Shown here: positions 1 through 8,395 of the stretch, piece after piece
How the letters are laid out: each line of letters begins with the position of its first letter
How positions within the stretch are numbered: position 1 is the first letter of the stretch
IMG/VR virus record: IMGVR_UViG_3300046538_000167
Span: 1 to 47,039 of that record
Direction: 5' to 3' (one strand)
From: a virus
Length of the DNA stretch: 47,039 nucleotides
The notes under the pieces: model-generated
The model's database searches: none
What the model was told of the DNA's origin: nothing
Seen by the model: the letters and a program-made list of their open reading frames with translations, nothing else
Translations under genes and position numbers: made by a program

Positions 1-126
1 ACACAACTCGCCCAAAGCACCCTGCCCGTCGGGTCGCTGAGGGTTAACTTAATAGACACGGCTACGCATGTAGTACCGACAGCGGAGTACTGGCGGACGG
101 GGGTTCAAATCCCCCCGGCTCCACCA
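1..126 (+). ncRNA. ssrA: tmRNA (ssrA), 3' portion
   Basis: This is the 3' part of transfer-messenger RNA, which rescues stalled ribosomes. The gene starts to the left of the window. The visible part holds the pseudoknot-rich domain and the tRNA-like 3' end: the T-arm GTTCAAATC, the acceptor strand CCGGCTCC and the encoded CCA. The peptide-tag reading frame is outside the window. The last 26 bases belong to the prophage attachment repeat, so the present 3' end is supplied by the phage and restores an intact tmRNA. Confidence 0.93.
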
Positions 127-127
127 A
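101..127 (+). repeat. attL: attL: 27-bp core shared with attR
   Basis: The core is the tmRNA T-arm and acceptor end through CCA plus one more A, and it is repeated exactly at 40009-40035. Bases on both sides of the two copies differ (GGACGG before the left copy, GACTGC before the right), which sets the repeat limits. The 3' end of ssrA is a known target for tyrosine integrases. Confidence 0.95.
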
Positions 128-139
128 TTGAGACACCTT

Positions 140-164
140 CGAAGCCCGCCCCGTGCGGGTTTCG
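140..164 (+). terminator. Phage-borne terminator replacing the ssrA terminator
   Basis: A 10-bp stem (140-149 with 155-164, one G-T pair) closes a 5-base loop. It resembles the perfect hairpin beyond attR at 40044-40072 in stem sequence and position, and both are followed by GCATCTGG. By integration logic the copy at attR is the original host terminator and this one came with the phage. The U-tract is short and lies inside the stem. Bases 165-328 hold nothing I recognise. Confidence 0.65.
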
Positions 165-328
165 CTGCATCTGGGCCTTGGAATATTGCTGAGCGTTGCT
201 GTGGATTGATGTCGATTCGCGCCACCTTCAGCAGCTTTTCAGCAACATCCCTCTCAGGCGTTCTGCCTACAAAACCAAATCCCTTCAGCTACACTCCAAG
301 ACCGAACAATAACGAAGTGGCAATCGAC

Positions 329-460
329 ATGAGTGGTTATAAGCCTGACCCAATGTTCAACGACCCACCAACGCAGCCAAAGACAAAATACGATCGACTG
401 TTTACAGTGATATCGATCATTGTGGTTTTGGCGGCTGGTCTGTACCTGTACCTGATCTGA
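329..460 (+). CDS. Small single-helix membrane protein (unrecognised)
   Basis: This 43-residue reading frame is polar at the N-terminus (rich in Pro, Asp and Lys) and ends in one hydrophobic helix (about residues 27-43) that runs to the C-terminus. It lies next to attL on the strand opposite the late operon and overlaps the end of Rz. Its position at the prophage edge and reverse direction fit a lysogenic-conversion (moron) gene, for example superinfection exclusion, but that is inference. The Shine-Dalgarno is weak. A longer upstream extension is possible but looks non-coding. Confidence 0.4.
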   Translation: MSGYKPDPMFNDPPTQPKTKYDRLFTVISIIVVLAAGLYLYLI

Positions 461-962
461 CCCCGTCATATGCCTGCGCACAGATCATTCCTCGGGCATG
501 GCTGTCCTGAGCATATCCTGCCAGATCGCCCGCTCGTTCATCAGCGCGCTTGAACACGTCGGCAAGCACCATGACGGCACGGTTAGCTGCCGCGCTTGTG
601 GCGGAAGTGCAGGAATGGCCGCCGGCCTGACTGGCTGCGAGTCGAGCGGCAAGCTTATCGGCTTCGAGCTGCACCCCGTTACGAGAAGCGCGCTCAGCAG
701 CAGCATCAGCAGTGAGCTGATCGATCGTGCGTTGACCATCTTGGACCGCCTTGTCGATTGAGTGTTGGTAGGACTGCTCGCGCGCCCTGGTGGCCGCCTC
801 ATTTTCGACCTTGGCTTGGGCGTCCCGCGTATCGCGAGCGTTCCATTCGGCCTGCCATGTCGCGTCCGTGACAGTCACGCCGTGGTGGTATGCACCGAAC
901 AGCGCGCCCACGGCAACCAGTGCAGCAGCTATATAAGGAAGGAATCGCAGCCAGATGGTCAT
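417..962 (-). CDS. Rz: Inner-membrane spanin Rz (DUF2514-like)
   Basis: The spanin fuses inner and outer membranes in the last step of lysis. The 181-residue protein has one N-terminal membrane helix (about 5-27) followed by a long charged helical periplasmic region rich in Ala, Glu, Arg and Gln, the usual i-spanin design. It overlaps the endolysin stop by ATGA, and a second lipoprotein frame (Rz1) is embedded inside it, which is diagnostic of a nested Rz/Rz1 pair. It is the last late gene before attL. Confidence 0.85.
   Translation of the reverse strand: MTIWLRFLPYIAAALVAVGALFGAYHHGVTVTDATWQAEWNARDTRDAQAKVENEAATRAREQSYQHSIDKAVQDGQRTIDQLTADAAAERASRNGVQLEADKLAARLAASQAGGHSCTSATSAAANRAVMVLADVFKRADERAGDLAGYAQDSHARGMICAQAYDGVRSGTGTDQPPKPQ
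485..739 (-). CDS. Rz1: Outer-membrane lipoprotein spanin Rz1, nested in Rz
   Basis: The frame is 84 residues, in another frame entirely inside Rz. The chosen start gives a lipoprotein signal: Arg5, a hydrophobic core and lipobox V20-T21-G22-C23. The mature part has many prolines (PLPL, RPAAIPALPP), as in known Rz1 proteins. It would be lipidated, anchored in the outer membrane and pair with Rz across the periplasm. A 21-codon upstream extension exists but would bury the signal peptide. Confidence 0.85.
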   Translation of the reverse strand: MVNARSISSLLMLLLSALLVTGCSSKPISLPLDSQPVRPAAIPALPPQARQLTVPSWCLPTCSSALMNERAIWQDMLRTAMPEE

Positions 963-1510
963 GCCAGCACCTTCTTGGCGCGGTCATAGAACTCCAGGCG
1001 CTCGGCCAGGCCGTTCAGGCCTCCGTTGATGCGCCGCGTGATGCCGTTCATGTCGCCGGCATCGGCCAATGCATTCAGGTTGCGCGAGTTCCAGAACCAC
1101 GCCGCCGACTTGCATGCCCATTCGGCCTGTTCCAGCAGTTCAGGCGTGCGCAGCAAGCGATCATCACCGAACAACGCCTTACTGCACGCGAGGTAGTTAT
1201 CGTGCCCCGTGATCTGGATCAAGCCCCTGCCTCGGTACTTCTGACCATCGCCGTCAGCCTCTGGCGTGTTGCCAAGACGCTTCGCCAGCGTCCCGGTGTC
1301 GTACTTGCTAAGGTACTGGTCACCACCAAGCTCCAAGACGTACCGGAACTGGCAAGACTCATGCCCTACCTGCGCAATGAACGCCGCCATTCGCAGCGGC
1401 GTGTTGATCTGATAGCGATCCATGGCCAAGTTAAGTGCAGACGAAAAAACGCCGGCTTTCTTGCCGGCGCTCGGGAGGATTTTCAGCAGTTGCTGTGCGG
1501 TGATCGGCAT
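959..1510 (-). CDS. Endolysin, glycoside hydrolase family 19
   Basis: This muramidase/chitinase-fold enzyme degrades peptidoglycan at lysis. From the second Met (183 residues) the GH19 hallmarks are visible: catalytic Glu51 in a GHES context with a second acid at Glu60, the signature YRGRGLIQITGHDNY at 92-106, and a C-terminal RRINGGLNGLAER segment. There is no signal peptide or SAR helix, so export should depend on a holin. The holin candidates lie 17 kb away at the head of the late operon. The stop overlaps the Rz start. Confidence 0.9.
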   Translation of the reverse strand: MPITAQQLLKILPSAGKKAGVFSSALNLAMDRYQINTPLRMAAFIAQVGHESCQFRYVLELGGDQYLSKYDTGTLAKRLGNTPEADGDGQKYRGRGLIQITGHDNYLACSKALFGDDRLLRTPELLEQAEWACKSAAWFWNSRNLNALADAGDMNGITRRINGGLNGLAERLEFYDRAKKVLA

Positions 1511-1528
1511 ACAGCACTCCAATGATGG

Positions 1529-1867
1529 CTATGCCTGTGGTTGAACCGGCCAGTCTGGTGTCTCTGGCCAACCGGGGCGTTCTGGTGTCTTGCTCAGGGC
1601 GATCAGGTAACGCTTCCAGGCTTTCCATATAAGCCGGTCAGCATCAGAGATCTCTTCGATGTCAAATGCTGCCTGGAGCGGACTGAGCGCTTCATCGGCA
1701 ATTGAGCGCAATTGAATGGCGACTGCCTGCGCAGCCCGCGCCGCATCATTTTTTATGACAGCCTCAATCAACCATTCCGGCAAATCTTCGACGTAGGCCT
1801 CATTGTCTGCCAGCGCCATATCTTCGGTTACTTGCCTCCAACCAGAAGCTGTGATTGCGTATCCCAT
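1529..1867 (-). CDS. Tail fibre assembly protein (chaperone)
   Basis: The 112 residues end in a WKAWKRY...LSKTPERPGWPETPDWP segment typical of Caudo_TAP/tail fibre assembly proteins, which fold or trimerise the fibre and may stay bound to its tip. It lies directly after the fibre gene with a one-base overlap, the standard arrangement. Confidence 0.8.
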   Translation of the reverse strand: MGYAITASGWRQVTEDMALADNEAYVEDLPEWLIEAVIKNDAARAAQAVAIQLRSIADEALSPLQAAFDIEEISDADRLIWKAWKRYLIALSKTPERPGWPETPDWPVQPQA

Positions 1868-2682
1868 TATCGTTCCATCCCGTAGCCTGCAACGTCAAAG
1901 GTGGCGGCCCCGCCGGCCGAAGCGTTCCAAAAGGAGAACTGTCTCCCACTATCTAGAATAACGACCAGCGCGACTTGCGTAGCGGCAGCCACGCGGTTGA
2001 AAACCGCAGCGGCATCTGCAGGCAAACCCAGAAATATAGCCGTAGACCCGCTCTGAACAGCAATGATTACTGCAGTTTGTGTAGTAGGGGGGACAATGCT
2101 ATTCGTCCCTACAGTGGTGGGCACTGTCTGGTTTGCGCCCGCGACAATCCTGAAAGGCGCTGCGGAAAGTAGTTCACGGTAGCGCATGATCCCTGTCGAA
2201 TCAGCCTGAAAACTGAGCAAGCCGGAGCCAGAGTTTGAACGCAACGCGCAGAGAAACCGGCGAGTCAGATCGCCAGATTTGCCCCGTGCCGTGCCATTGT
2301 ATGGAGCGGTTGGAGCGGTGCTAACAAGCTCGATCGCAGCAGTCCCGGAGTTGTCGTAAATGTAGAGGTAATACCAAGTGTTGGCCGCCAACGATAGTCC
2401 GCTCAGAGTCAGAGCGAACGGCGCAGTTATATTGTTCCCAGTTGACGGGATGCACGCGGTGCCGGGCGACACCGTGATAGAGCTGCTGGAGTTCCAAGTA
2501 GGCAACAACCCATCAATATACCCAGTCCCAAAGGTGTGGTTATTTGTTCTGTCACGCAAATCGGCGATGTATGATGCGTAGGTGCGCAGATAGTCATCGA
2601 TGAGGGACGGCGACTCTGATCCGGCGGGGCTATTGCTACCAGCCGTGGTCGAGAGATCGTTAATCGAAGCAGGGATCGGCAT
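1867..2682 (-). CDS. Tail fibre / receptor-binding protein
   Basis: The 271-residue protein has a short conserved N-terminus (polar, with LIDDYLRTYASYIADLRD) likely to attach to the virion, and a Ser/Thr/Gly/Ala-rich beta-type remainder with few charges, as in fibre shafts and tips. It sits between the ejection protein and the fibre chaperone. A terminator precedes it, so its expression may be tuned separately. Receptor specificity cannot be read from sequence. Confidence 0.7.
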   Translation of the reverse strand: MPIPASINDLSTTAGSNSPAGSESPSLIDDYLRTYASYIADLRDRTNNHTFGTGYIDGLLPTWNSSSSITVSPGTACIPSTGNNITAPFALTLSGLSLAANTWYYLYIYDNSGTAAIELVSTAPTAPYNGTARGKSGDLTRRFLCALRSNSGSGLLSFQADSTGIMRYRELLSAAPFRIVAGANQTVPTTVGTNSIVPPTTQTAVIIAVQSGSTAIFLGLPADAAAVFNRVAAATQVALVVILDSGRQFSFWNASAGGAATFDVAGYGMER

Positions 2683-2695
2683 TTTTGGTCATCCC

Positions 2696-2722
2696 AATAA
2701 AAAGCCCGCACATGGCGGGCTT
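2696..2722 (-). terminator. Intrinsic terminator upstream of the tail fibre gene
   Basis: Read on the minus strand, an 8-bp stem (AAGCCCGC with GCGGGCTT, loop CATGT) is followed by TTTTTATT. It lies between the ejection protein and the fibre gene inside the late operon, so late transcription must be antiterminated or the fibre is made at a reduced level. Confidence 0.8.
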
Positions 2723-2747
2723 GGAGGTGTTGGTGGAGTTTTCTTAC

Positions 2748-2831
2748 ATGGACTTCAAAATTTGGTCGGGCGTCGTCATAGTCCTGGCATTCTGCATTTA
2801 CGGCTTTTGGCTTGGCATCACTGGCCGCTGA
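2748..2831 (+). CDS. Possible 27-residue membrane peptide on the reverse strand
   Basis: The frame MDFKIWSG...GITGR is almost entirely one hydrophobic helix (residues 8-23) with GGTGGAG about 8-10 bases before the ATG. It lies on the plus strand between two minus-strand structural genes and overlaps the end of the ejection-protein gene by 14 bases. It could be a moron or chance. No promoter stands out. Confidence 0.3.
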   Translation: MDFKIWSGVVIVLAFCIYGFWLGITGR

Positions 2832-4983
2832 GCAGTTGCGGGGCCAACAGGGGGAGTACTTTGTTCGCCTTCTCTGCGCCGAACGACAGCAGCCCAGGCG
2901 CCTGACTTGGAGAGCGCATCAGCATTGACTTCAATGCCCCGCTGTTGAGGGCCGAGTTTGCCCCCCTGCCGGCCGCCATGGCGCCGCCAAATAGCAACGG
3001 AGATACGAAGCCTGATCCGGCTCCAGCGGCACCAAGGCCGCCAAGCATGATTCGCTGCATTGCCCCATGCGGACTTTCCCGAGACTTCAGGAACTGCGCG
3101 CTGATGTCGGCCAGATCCTGAAGCTCGGGGTTGCCGATGTTCTTCATATTGGCGAGCCGGGCGATCGAGATATCACCGTCGGCGCCGTTCTGCGCCATTT
3201 TCTTCAGGTCAAGCATGGTTCCGTACTGCTGGCGCACCTTGGCGAACTCGGCCGCGTCCGCCGGGTCTAGCGAACGGTTCAGCGCCCCCATCAGAGACTT
3301 TCGCAGGTCGCTGGCGTAGTAGGCTTCCGGGCTGTTGCGCTGGCCGATACGGTCAAGCGTCTTTTTGATGTTGTAGGCGGCTTGACCGTCAATCTCACCG
3401 TCCTGAGCCTTGCCGAGAATTTCATCAATCTGCTTCTGGATGATGCTGGCCTGCCCGGTTTCCAGCTCGCTGGTGGCGCGCTGGCCCTGCTCTACCAGAT
3501 CTTGCAGGAATTGGTCATCAACCTTGACCTTGTTGCTCTGCAGAACCGTGTCGAATTTCGCCCCCAGATCACCCTGCGCCTTTCGCAGCGCCATAGTGAC
3601 GTTGTCAGAGTCCTGACCGAAAGTTTTGGAGACTGCACGATTGAGCTGGCCCTGCATCTTTTCGAGGGTGGCAGTGCGACCGCTCAGTGGCATGTATTCG
3701 AGGGACGCAGCAAGGGCGTTCAGCGGCTTGCTGTTGACGACACGATCCCCCGGCACCTGAATGCCAAGACCTTCCGCTTTCTGAGCTAGCGCGGCCACTT
3801 CGGGCGACACTTCACCGCCACGAATTGCCCGGCCGATTCCGCGCATCGTGTTCCCGCCGATTGCTGCGGCAGCCGGCACTGCGCCGCCAACCATGGCGCC
3901 CATTCCGGCGTCCTCTGGATTGACCAACCCCGCCGCTGCGCCGCCAGTGATGGCACCGCCTGCGCCGCGAGCCGCCAACCCAGTCAAGCCTTGCAGGCCA
4001 CCGTTGCGGAACCCGCCAGAGCCGATGGATTCGATCAGCGGGGCGATTCTTGCTGCGCCCGGGAGCATTGCTGCGCCCTTGGCGAGAAGTCCGCCAGTAC
4101 CGGCAGTCCCGGCGATCTCCGCGCCGAGCTTGCCGCCCTTGAACGCAATGGAGTCAGGCTGTGCGCCGAGATCCTGAAGCGCCCAGTCCATATCAGCCCG
4201 ACGCTGACGGTTCGATTCCAGCGACAGTCCTTTGCCCGCGCGCAGATCCTGAACGATGTCATACGGCGCGACGATGGTTGCACCGATAGAGCCAGCGCCG
4301 CGCACAGCGCCCCCGAGGACATTACCGGCGTCTTGCATGAGTTCGCGGCCGGCGTTTTGCGGCAGACGATTGAGCAGATTGCCGAAGCGACCAGCTTGCG
4401 GCGATGAAGCTATGCCTGGATTTACCGGCTCAGTAGCGGTTTGAGCTCCGGCTGAGGCTGGTTGCGCTGGTACAGAGACTGCTGCTGTCTGTGGCACTAA
4501 CTGCGGCTGAGCTGGAGCGGAAAACTGCTGGTTTAGCTCAGCAAATGGATCTTCCTTTTGTGGTTGTTGTGCAGGTTGGCTGAATTGTTGGTTAAGCTCG
4601 GCAAAAGGATCGTCCTGCGCGCTCATATTGGCGGTTACCTTCTTGATGTAGTTCCGCGTTTCTTCGGGTGCAGCAGACATACCTTTGCGCTGCACGTTGC
4701 CAATACCCCAGTTATAAGCCGCCAATGCCCCGGGGACGCTACCCGTCTGCTGCATCATGTCTGAAAGCATCTTCGCGGCGCCGGCAGCTGATTGTTGCAG
4801 GTTATTGGGGTCAGTCACGCCATATTGCGCTGCTGTCGCTGGCATAAACTGGAAATGACCCTGAGCACCCTTTGGAGACTGCATGTTTTTGCCACGGTTC
4901 GACTCGGCAGACCACACAGAATCCAACAACCCGGGCGGAAGCTGATTTTGATGCTCAAGCTGAGCGAACATCTCGTTCATCAC
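2818..4983 (-). CDS. Internal virion protein with lytic transglycosylase domain (DNA ejection)
   Basis: The protein is 721 residues. Residues 1-110 form an SLT/goose-lysozyme fold: catalytic Glu27 (SAES), GHFQFMPATA at 42-51 and ALAAYNWGIGNV at 86-97. A linker then carries two copies of DPFAELNQQFS (about 122-155) and a Pro/Gln-rich stretch, followed by a Gly/Ala-rich hydrophobic region (about 290-390) and a helical C-terminus. Family knowledge: such proteins are ejected with the genome and open the peptidoglycan locally during entry, like T7 gp16. It is last in the run of internal-protein genes and overlaps the previous gene by ATGA. Confidence 0.8.
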   Translation of the reverse strand: MMNEMFAQLEHQNQLPPGLLDSVWSAESNRGKNMQSPKGAQGHFQFMPATAAQYGVTDPNNLQQSAAGAAKMLSDMMQQTGSVPGALAAYNWGIGNVQRKGMSAAPEETRNYIKKVTANMSAQDDPFAELNQQFSQPAQQPQKEDPFAELNQQFSAPAQPQLVPQTAAVSVPAQPASAGAQTATEPVNPGIASSPQAGRFGNLLNRLPQNAGRELMQDAGNVLGGAVRGAGSIGATIVAPYDIVQDLRAGKGLSLESNRQRRADMDWALQDLGAQPDSIAFKGGKLGAEIAGTAGTGGLLAKGAAMLPGAARIAPLIESIGSGGFRNGGLQGLTGLAARGAGGAITGGAAAGLVNPEDAGMGAMVGGAVPAAAAIGGNTMRGIGRAIRGGEVSPEVAALAQKAEGLGIQVPGDRVVNSKPLNALAASLEYMPLSGRTATLEKMQGQLNRAVSKTFGQDSDNVTMALRKAQGDLGAKFDTVLQSNKVKVDDQFLQDLVEQGQRATSELETGQASIIQKQIDEILGKAQDGEIDGQAAYNIKKTLDRIGQRNSPEAYYASDLRKSLMGALNRSLDPADAAEFAKVRQQYGTMLDLKKMAQNGADGDISIARLANMKNIGNPELQDLADISAQFLKSRESPHGAMQRIMLGGLGAAGAGSGFVSPLLFGGAMAAGRGANSALNSGALKSMLMRSPSQAPGLLSFGAEKANKVLPLLAPQLLSGQ

Positions 4984-6356
4984 TGATTACCTTTTGGTGC
5001 CCAGCGAGACATTACAGGGTCAGCCCATAGCGATTGCTGTACCTTGCGATATTGTGAGTCAACTTCAGAAAGCGGTATTCCTCGCTGTTGCGCGATTTTT
5101 ACGGCTTTCTCGTAATAGTCGGCTTTACGAATTGCGGCATTATTCTTGGCCTGCGCCATATCGAGGATCAGGTCGTTGGCTTCTGGCGTATTCTTCAGCT
5201 GGGCAAACATTTGTGCTGCGCGCGCAGCATCGCCTTCGGTCTGAGGGCCTTTCTGATCTTGCAGGTACTTCATCAGCCTTTCAGATGCGACGGACTGGTA
5301 CTGCTGGGCATTAGTTGCAAACATCTCGGCATTCTTTGGCGCAATCCCGAGCGCCGTGAGGACTCCAGCGCCAGCAGCTTTTGCATCCGACCCCCAGCCT
5401 GTCTGGATAGGGATACTGCGCATAACGCTTATCGAGCCGTTCATGTCCTGAGCAGCCTTGCCATTATCTAGGGTGGGGCGATATGAGCCAGAGATAAAAT
5501 CACTGTTCAGGCCTTTAGTAGCATCCTGATTCACTGGGTTCAGGCCTGCCGTAAACCCGCCGCCTTGCCCTGGAGTAGAACCTCCACCAGTGCTAGCGAC
5601 ATCCAGTCGCGGGACATAGTATTCGTTGCCATTCGGTCCGACTACCTTCATCGGGTCCAGACTAGCAGCGCCAACCTGCTCTGCGCGCTTCTGGCCTACA
5701 GCCCAGGGGAATTGTGCAGCAGCAACTGATCCAGCCTCTGCGCCCTTGTACCCTGCATTGGCTTGGGAGGCGCCTTGCACAGGCATAGCCTGCCCATCAG
5801 GCCCCATGGTGACGCCTTCAGCAAGCTTTGGCATGTATGTCTGATTGCCAGTGTGCGGATCAACGTAGTAATTACCACCTTTGCGCTCCTGCGGGTTGTT
5901 AGCCTGCTTATACAGATCGAGGATGGTTGAACCGTTTGGCAGATCCAGCATGTTGTAGGCCGCGACATCGTTCAGTCCGAGTGGGAATGCACCTTGCGCC
6001 TGAGGAGATTTTCCTGGCATAGCTGCGGATGCCGAACTATCTGGCAGCATCAAGTTATCTTGCGATGTGTTCGGCATCGACTGGCCGCCGAACATGCGCT
6101 GCGCCATGTCCATTGCCATATTCTGTTTCTTCAGGTTGGCCTGGATCTGCTGGGCCTGCATGCCGCGATATTGATCCGTGGATTGTCGCTGCAAGGCATT
6201 GCTATAGCCGGCTACGCCGGCCAAACCGGCAGCGCCTAGCGTGTTGATCGGTGCTCCACGACGAGCGCCTGCCAGTCCGCCAAATGCCGCAGCGAGCAAG
6301 CCTTGACCTGCCGGTGTCTTGACGAAGTCCAGCAGTCCATTCATGCCATCGACCAT
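4980..6356 (-). CDS. Putative internal virion / DNA injection protein
   Basis: The 458-residue protein has a Gly/Ala-rich hydrophobic N-terminus (residues 15-55) followed by a Gln/Met-rich polar part, resembling podoviral injection proteins in composition and position (T7 gp15 or P22 gp16/20 place). No enzymatic motif is seen. AGAGGG precedes this ATG by about 7 bases and decides the start. The function is inferred from order. Confidence 0.6.
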   Translation of the reverse strand: MVDGMNGLLDFVKTPAGQGLLAAAFGGLAGARRGAPINTLGAAGLAGVAGYSNALQRQSTDQYRGMQAQQIQANLKKQNMAMDMAQRMFGGQSMPNTSQDNLMLPDSSASAAMPGKSPQAQGAFPLGLNDVAAYNMLDLPNGSTILDLYKQANNPQERKGGNYYVDPHTGNQTYMPKLAEGVTMGPDGQAMPVQGASQANAGYKGAEAGSVAAAQFPWAVGQKRAEQVGAASLDPMKVVGPNGNEYYVPRLDVASTGGGSTPGQGGGFTAGLNPVNQDATKGLNSDFISGSYRPTLDNGKAAQDMNGSISVMRSIPIQTGWGSDAKAAGAGVLTALGIAPKNAEMFATNAQQYQSVASERLMKYLQDQKGPQTEGDAARAAQMFAQLKNTPEANDLILDMAQAKNNAAIRKADYYEKAVKIAQQRGIPLSEVDSQYRKVQQSLWADPVMSRWAPKGNQ

Positions 6357-6357
6357 T

Positions 6358-7056
6358 TCAGTACCCTCTCTGAGCGCGGCGCTGCTGCGCGTACTGCTGA
6401 CGTTGGGCGATCAGCGGGTTGGGTTGGCCTTGCGCAATTTGCGCCAGAGTCTGCGGGCCGCTGGTGTTCTGCTGCATTGGGCCCTGCGCCATCGGCTGCT
6501 GCTGGCCCTGATTCAGGAGGCCGTAAACCTTCTGTCCAGTGCTGGCAGCGTCCATGTAGGGCTTTGCCTGCGCGTTGAAGTTGGAAAGACTGGTGCCCAT
6601 GGACCCGAGGAGGCCGGGCGAAGACCCGCCGGCATAAGCCGCGCTACCGGCTTGGCCAGTTACGAGCGGTTGACCAATGCCATACCCTGCCGTTGGGGCA
6701 GAACTCGCGGCGGCTGATCCAGCCGCGCTTGAGCCACCACCAAGCAAACCGCCCGCGGCGCTACCAGCGGCACCACCAGCAAACATGGAAGCGATGGTTT
6801 TGGCGACAGTGTGCATCGCCTTGCCCGGGCCAGTGTTGATACCTGCCTCCTGCGCTTCTTCATACCGCTGCGGGGCCGCCCCGCCCCACTGATCAACCAG
6901 CGGCTTGTCATTGGTGCCGAGAACCTTGTTCCACATGTTCGTTGAGAATGGATCAGCAGAACCGTAGAACAGTCGTGCCGGGTTGTCCTTCACCTGATTG
7001 CCCATGGCGCCGAGGTTGAACATCTCAAAGCTGCCGACATCACCTAAAAAACTCAT
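6358..7056 (-). CDS. Putative internal virion protein, Gly/Ala-rich
   Basis: The 232 residues are mostly low complexity: a folded-looking first third (about 1-80) and then a Gly/Ser/Ala-rich hydrophobic middle (90-130) and Gln-rich tail. It lies between two other candidate ejection proteins with start and stop overlapping or nearly touching. The role (membrane channel or core assembly) is inference. Confidence 0.5.
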   Translation of the reverse strand: MSFLGDVGSFEMFNLGAMGNQVKDNPARLFYGSADPFSTNMWNKVLGTNDKPLVDQWGGAAPQRYEEAQEAGINTGPGKAMHTVAKTIASMFAGGAAGSAAGGLLGGGSSAAGSAAASSAPTAGYGIGQPLVTGQAGSAAYAGGSSPGLLGSMGTSLSNFNAQAKPYMDAASTGQKVYGLLNQGQQQPMAQGPMQQNTSGPQTLAQIAQGQPNPLIAQRQQYAQQRRAQRGY

Positions 7057-7988
7057 TTTCCACCCCCGCCAGATGTCTTGGTTGTTGCGGTATTGCCGAG
7101 TCCAGACCCAAACACGCCAGACATTGCCGCGAGTTTTTTGTATGGGTCGTTTTGCTGATCCATCCAGCTTTGATATTGGGCGTCGAGATTTTGCTGATCG
7201 TTATCCTGGAACTGCTGGCCAGCCTTGCTCAGTTGGTCTGCATCGACATACGCCTGATTTGCGTACCCCGGGCTCATATTGAGGTACTGAGACATCATCT
7301 GGTCGTTGCGGCCGGCGTAGTCCTGTGCGGCCGTGAGATTGCGATTCAGCTGGTTTTCGGCAAGCCCTTGCTGCGCTGTGTAATCCTGCATCCGCATACT
7401 TGCAGCAGTGTTGCCAAGATTTTTGGTGAGGTCATTCAGAGAGTTTTGAGTTGTGGCCTGAGCCCCAGAATTCCCGAAAGACCCTGAATTAACCATTTGC
7501 GTGGTCAGTCCGGGGGCAATCGCATCGTTATAGTTCCTGGTGATATCGCCCATCGCCGCGTCTATGTTTTGTTGCAAGTACTGGTTGGAACCTGCGTATT
7601 TGTTTGACCCGAGAGCCCCTAGCGATGTCGCAGCCTTTCCGGATGCAAGACCGTTTTGCATCGTTGACTTGGCCTGATTAAATAACTGGTCACCACCGAA
7701 CACACGGTTCGCAGTCGCTTGAGCACCGCTATTTTGTAGCCAGTTCAGGCCGGCCACCTGCTGTCCGCCGTAACTCTGATACGGCGTGTTCGCCATATCC
7801 ATGGCTTTATTGCTGTAAGCAGTGGCGAGCGGCTTCAGCTCGGTAGGAATGGATTGCGTGGTCGAACTGCTTGAACCTCCTCCCCCCTTGTGCGGGCGCA
7901 TAGCGTCACCGGGGAAAGCAGGGAGGGCAGAGAGCGACGGGCCGCCAAACTCTGCGCTGAGCTGTTGGTGCAGGTCTTCAATATTCAC
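7053..7988 (-). CDS. Putative internal virion protein, Gln/Asn-rich
   Basis: The 311-residue protein begins with a short charged segment, a poly-Gly/Ser linker (about 36-44), and then long polar helices rich in Gln, Asn and Ala. It overlaps its neighbours by ATGA on both sides, which shows translational coupling with the GNAT-like protein and the other core proteins. No catalytic motif is seen. Confidence 0.5.
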   Translation of the reverse strand: MNIEDLHQQLSAEFGGPSLSALPAFPGDAMRPHKGGGGSSSSTTQSIPTELKPLATAYSNKAMDMANTPYQSYGGQQVAGLNWLQNSGAQATANRVFGGDQLFNQAKSTMQNGLASGKAATSLGALGSNKYAGSNQYLQQNIDAAMGDITRNYNDAIAPGLTTQMVNSGSFGNSGAQATTQNSLNDLTKNLGNTAASMRMQDYTAQQGLAENQLNRNLTAAQDYAGRNDQMMSQYLNMSPGYANQAYVDADQLSKAGQQFQDNDQQNLDAQYQSWMDQQNDPYKKLAAMSGVFGSGLGNTATTKTSGGGGK

Positions 7989-8395
7989 AGTTCAACCTCC
8001 AGAGTTTGGTAGACCGGCGCAAAACCACAGCGCTGTCGGTACAGTCGTGCTTGTGCGGGGGCTGCGGCGCATCTCAGGCGAAGACAGCCAAGGCTCTTGG
8101 CCATTTCGCCAACCTCATGAAAGAACGCCTCAAAATGGCCGTGCGGGGCATACAGCTCGTAGACATAGAGGACGCGGAAGTTGGGAAGCTGCTCTACTCC
8201 GACCACTCCCCAGCCTGCGATCTGGTCATCAGTATCAAGACGCAGCAGGGTTCTTTCGCCCCGGCTGAGCATCATTTTCAACTGATCGCCAGTGATCTCT
8301 CCTCCAGACGTTGCGCATGCGTGAGCCAAATTCGAAGCGCCATCCTTCCAGGCCGAATCGATATGAGTCGTCGGCACCACAATGATTTTGTTCAT
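7985..8395 (-). CDS. GNAT-like virion protein (T7 gp13 position)
   Basis: The 136 residues show an acetyltransferase-like order: a beta strand RVLYVYELYAPHGHFEAFFHEV, then LGCLRLRC and a C-terminal ARLYRQRCGFAPVYQTLEVEL, typical of the end of a GNAT fold. The usual acetyl-CoA loop (Q/R-x-x-G-x-G/A) is absent. T7 gp13 is of similar size, also GNAT-like and needed for virion core assembly, and the neighbours here are ejection proteins, so a structural rather than enzymatic role is likely (inference). Confidence 0.6.
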   Translation of the reverse strand: MNKIIVVPTTHIDSAWKDGASNLAHACATSGGEITGDQLKMMLSRGERTLLRLDTDDQIAGWGVVGVEQLPNFRVLYVYELYAPHGHFEAFFHEVGEMAKSLGCLRLRCAAAPAQARLYRQRCGFAPVYQTLEVEL

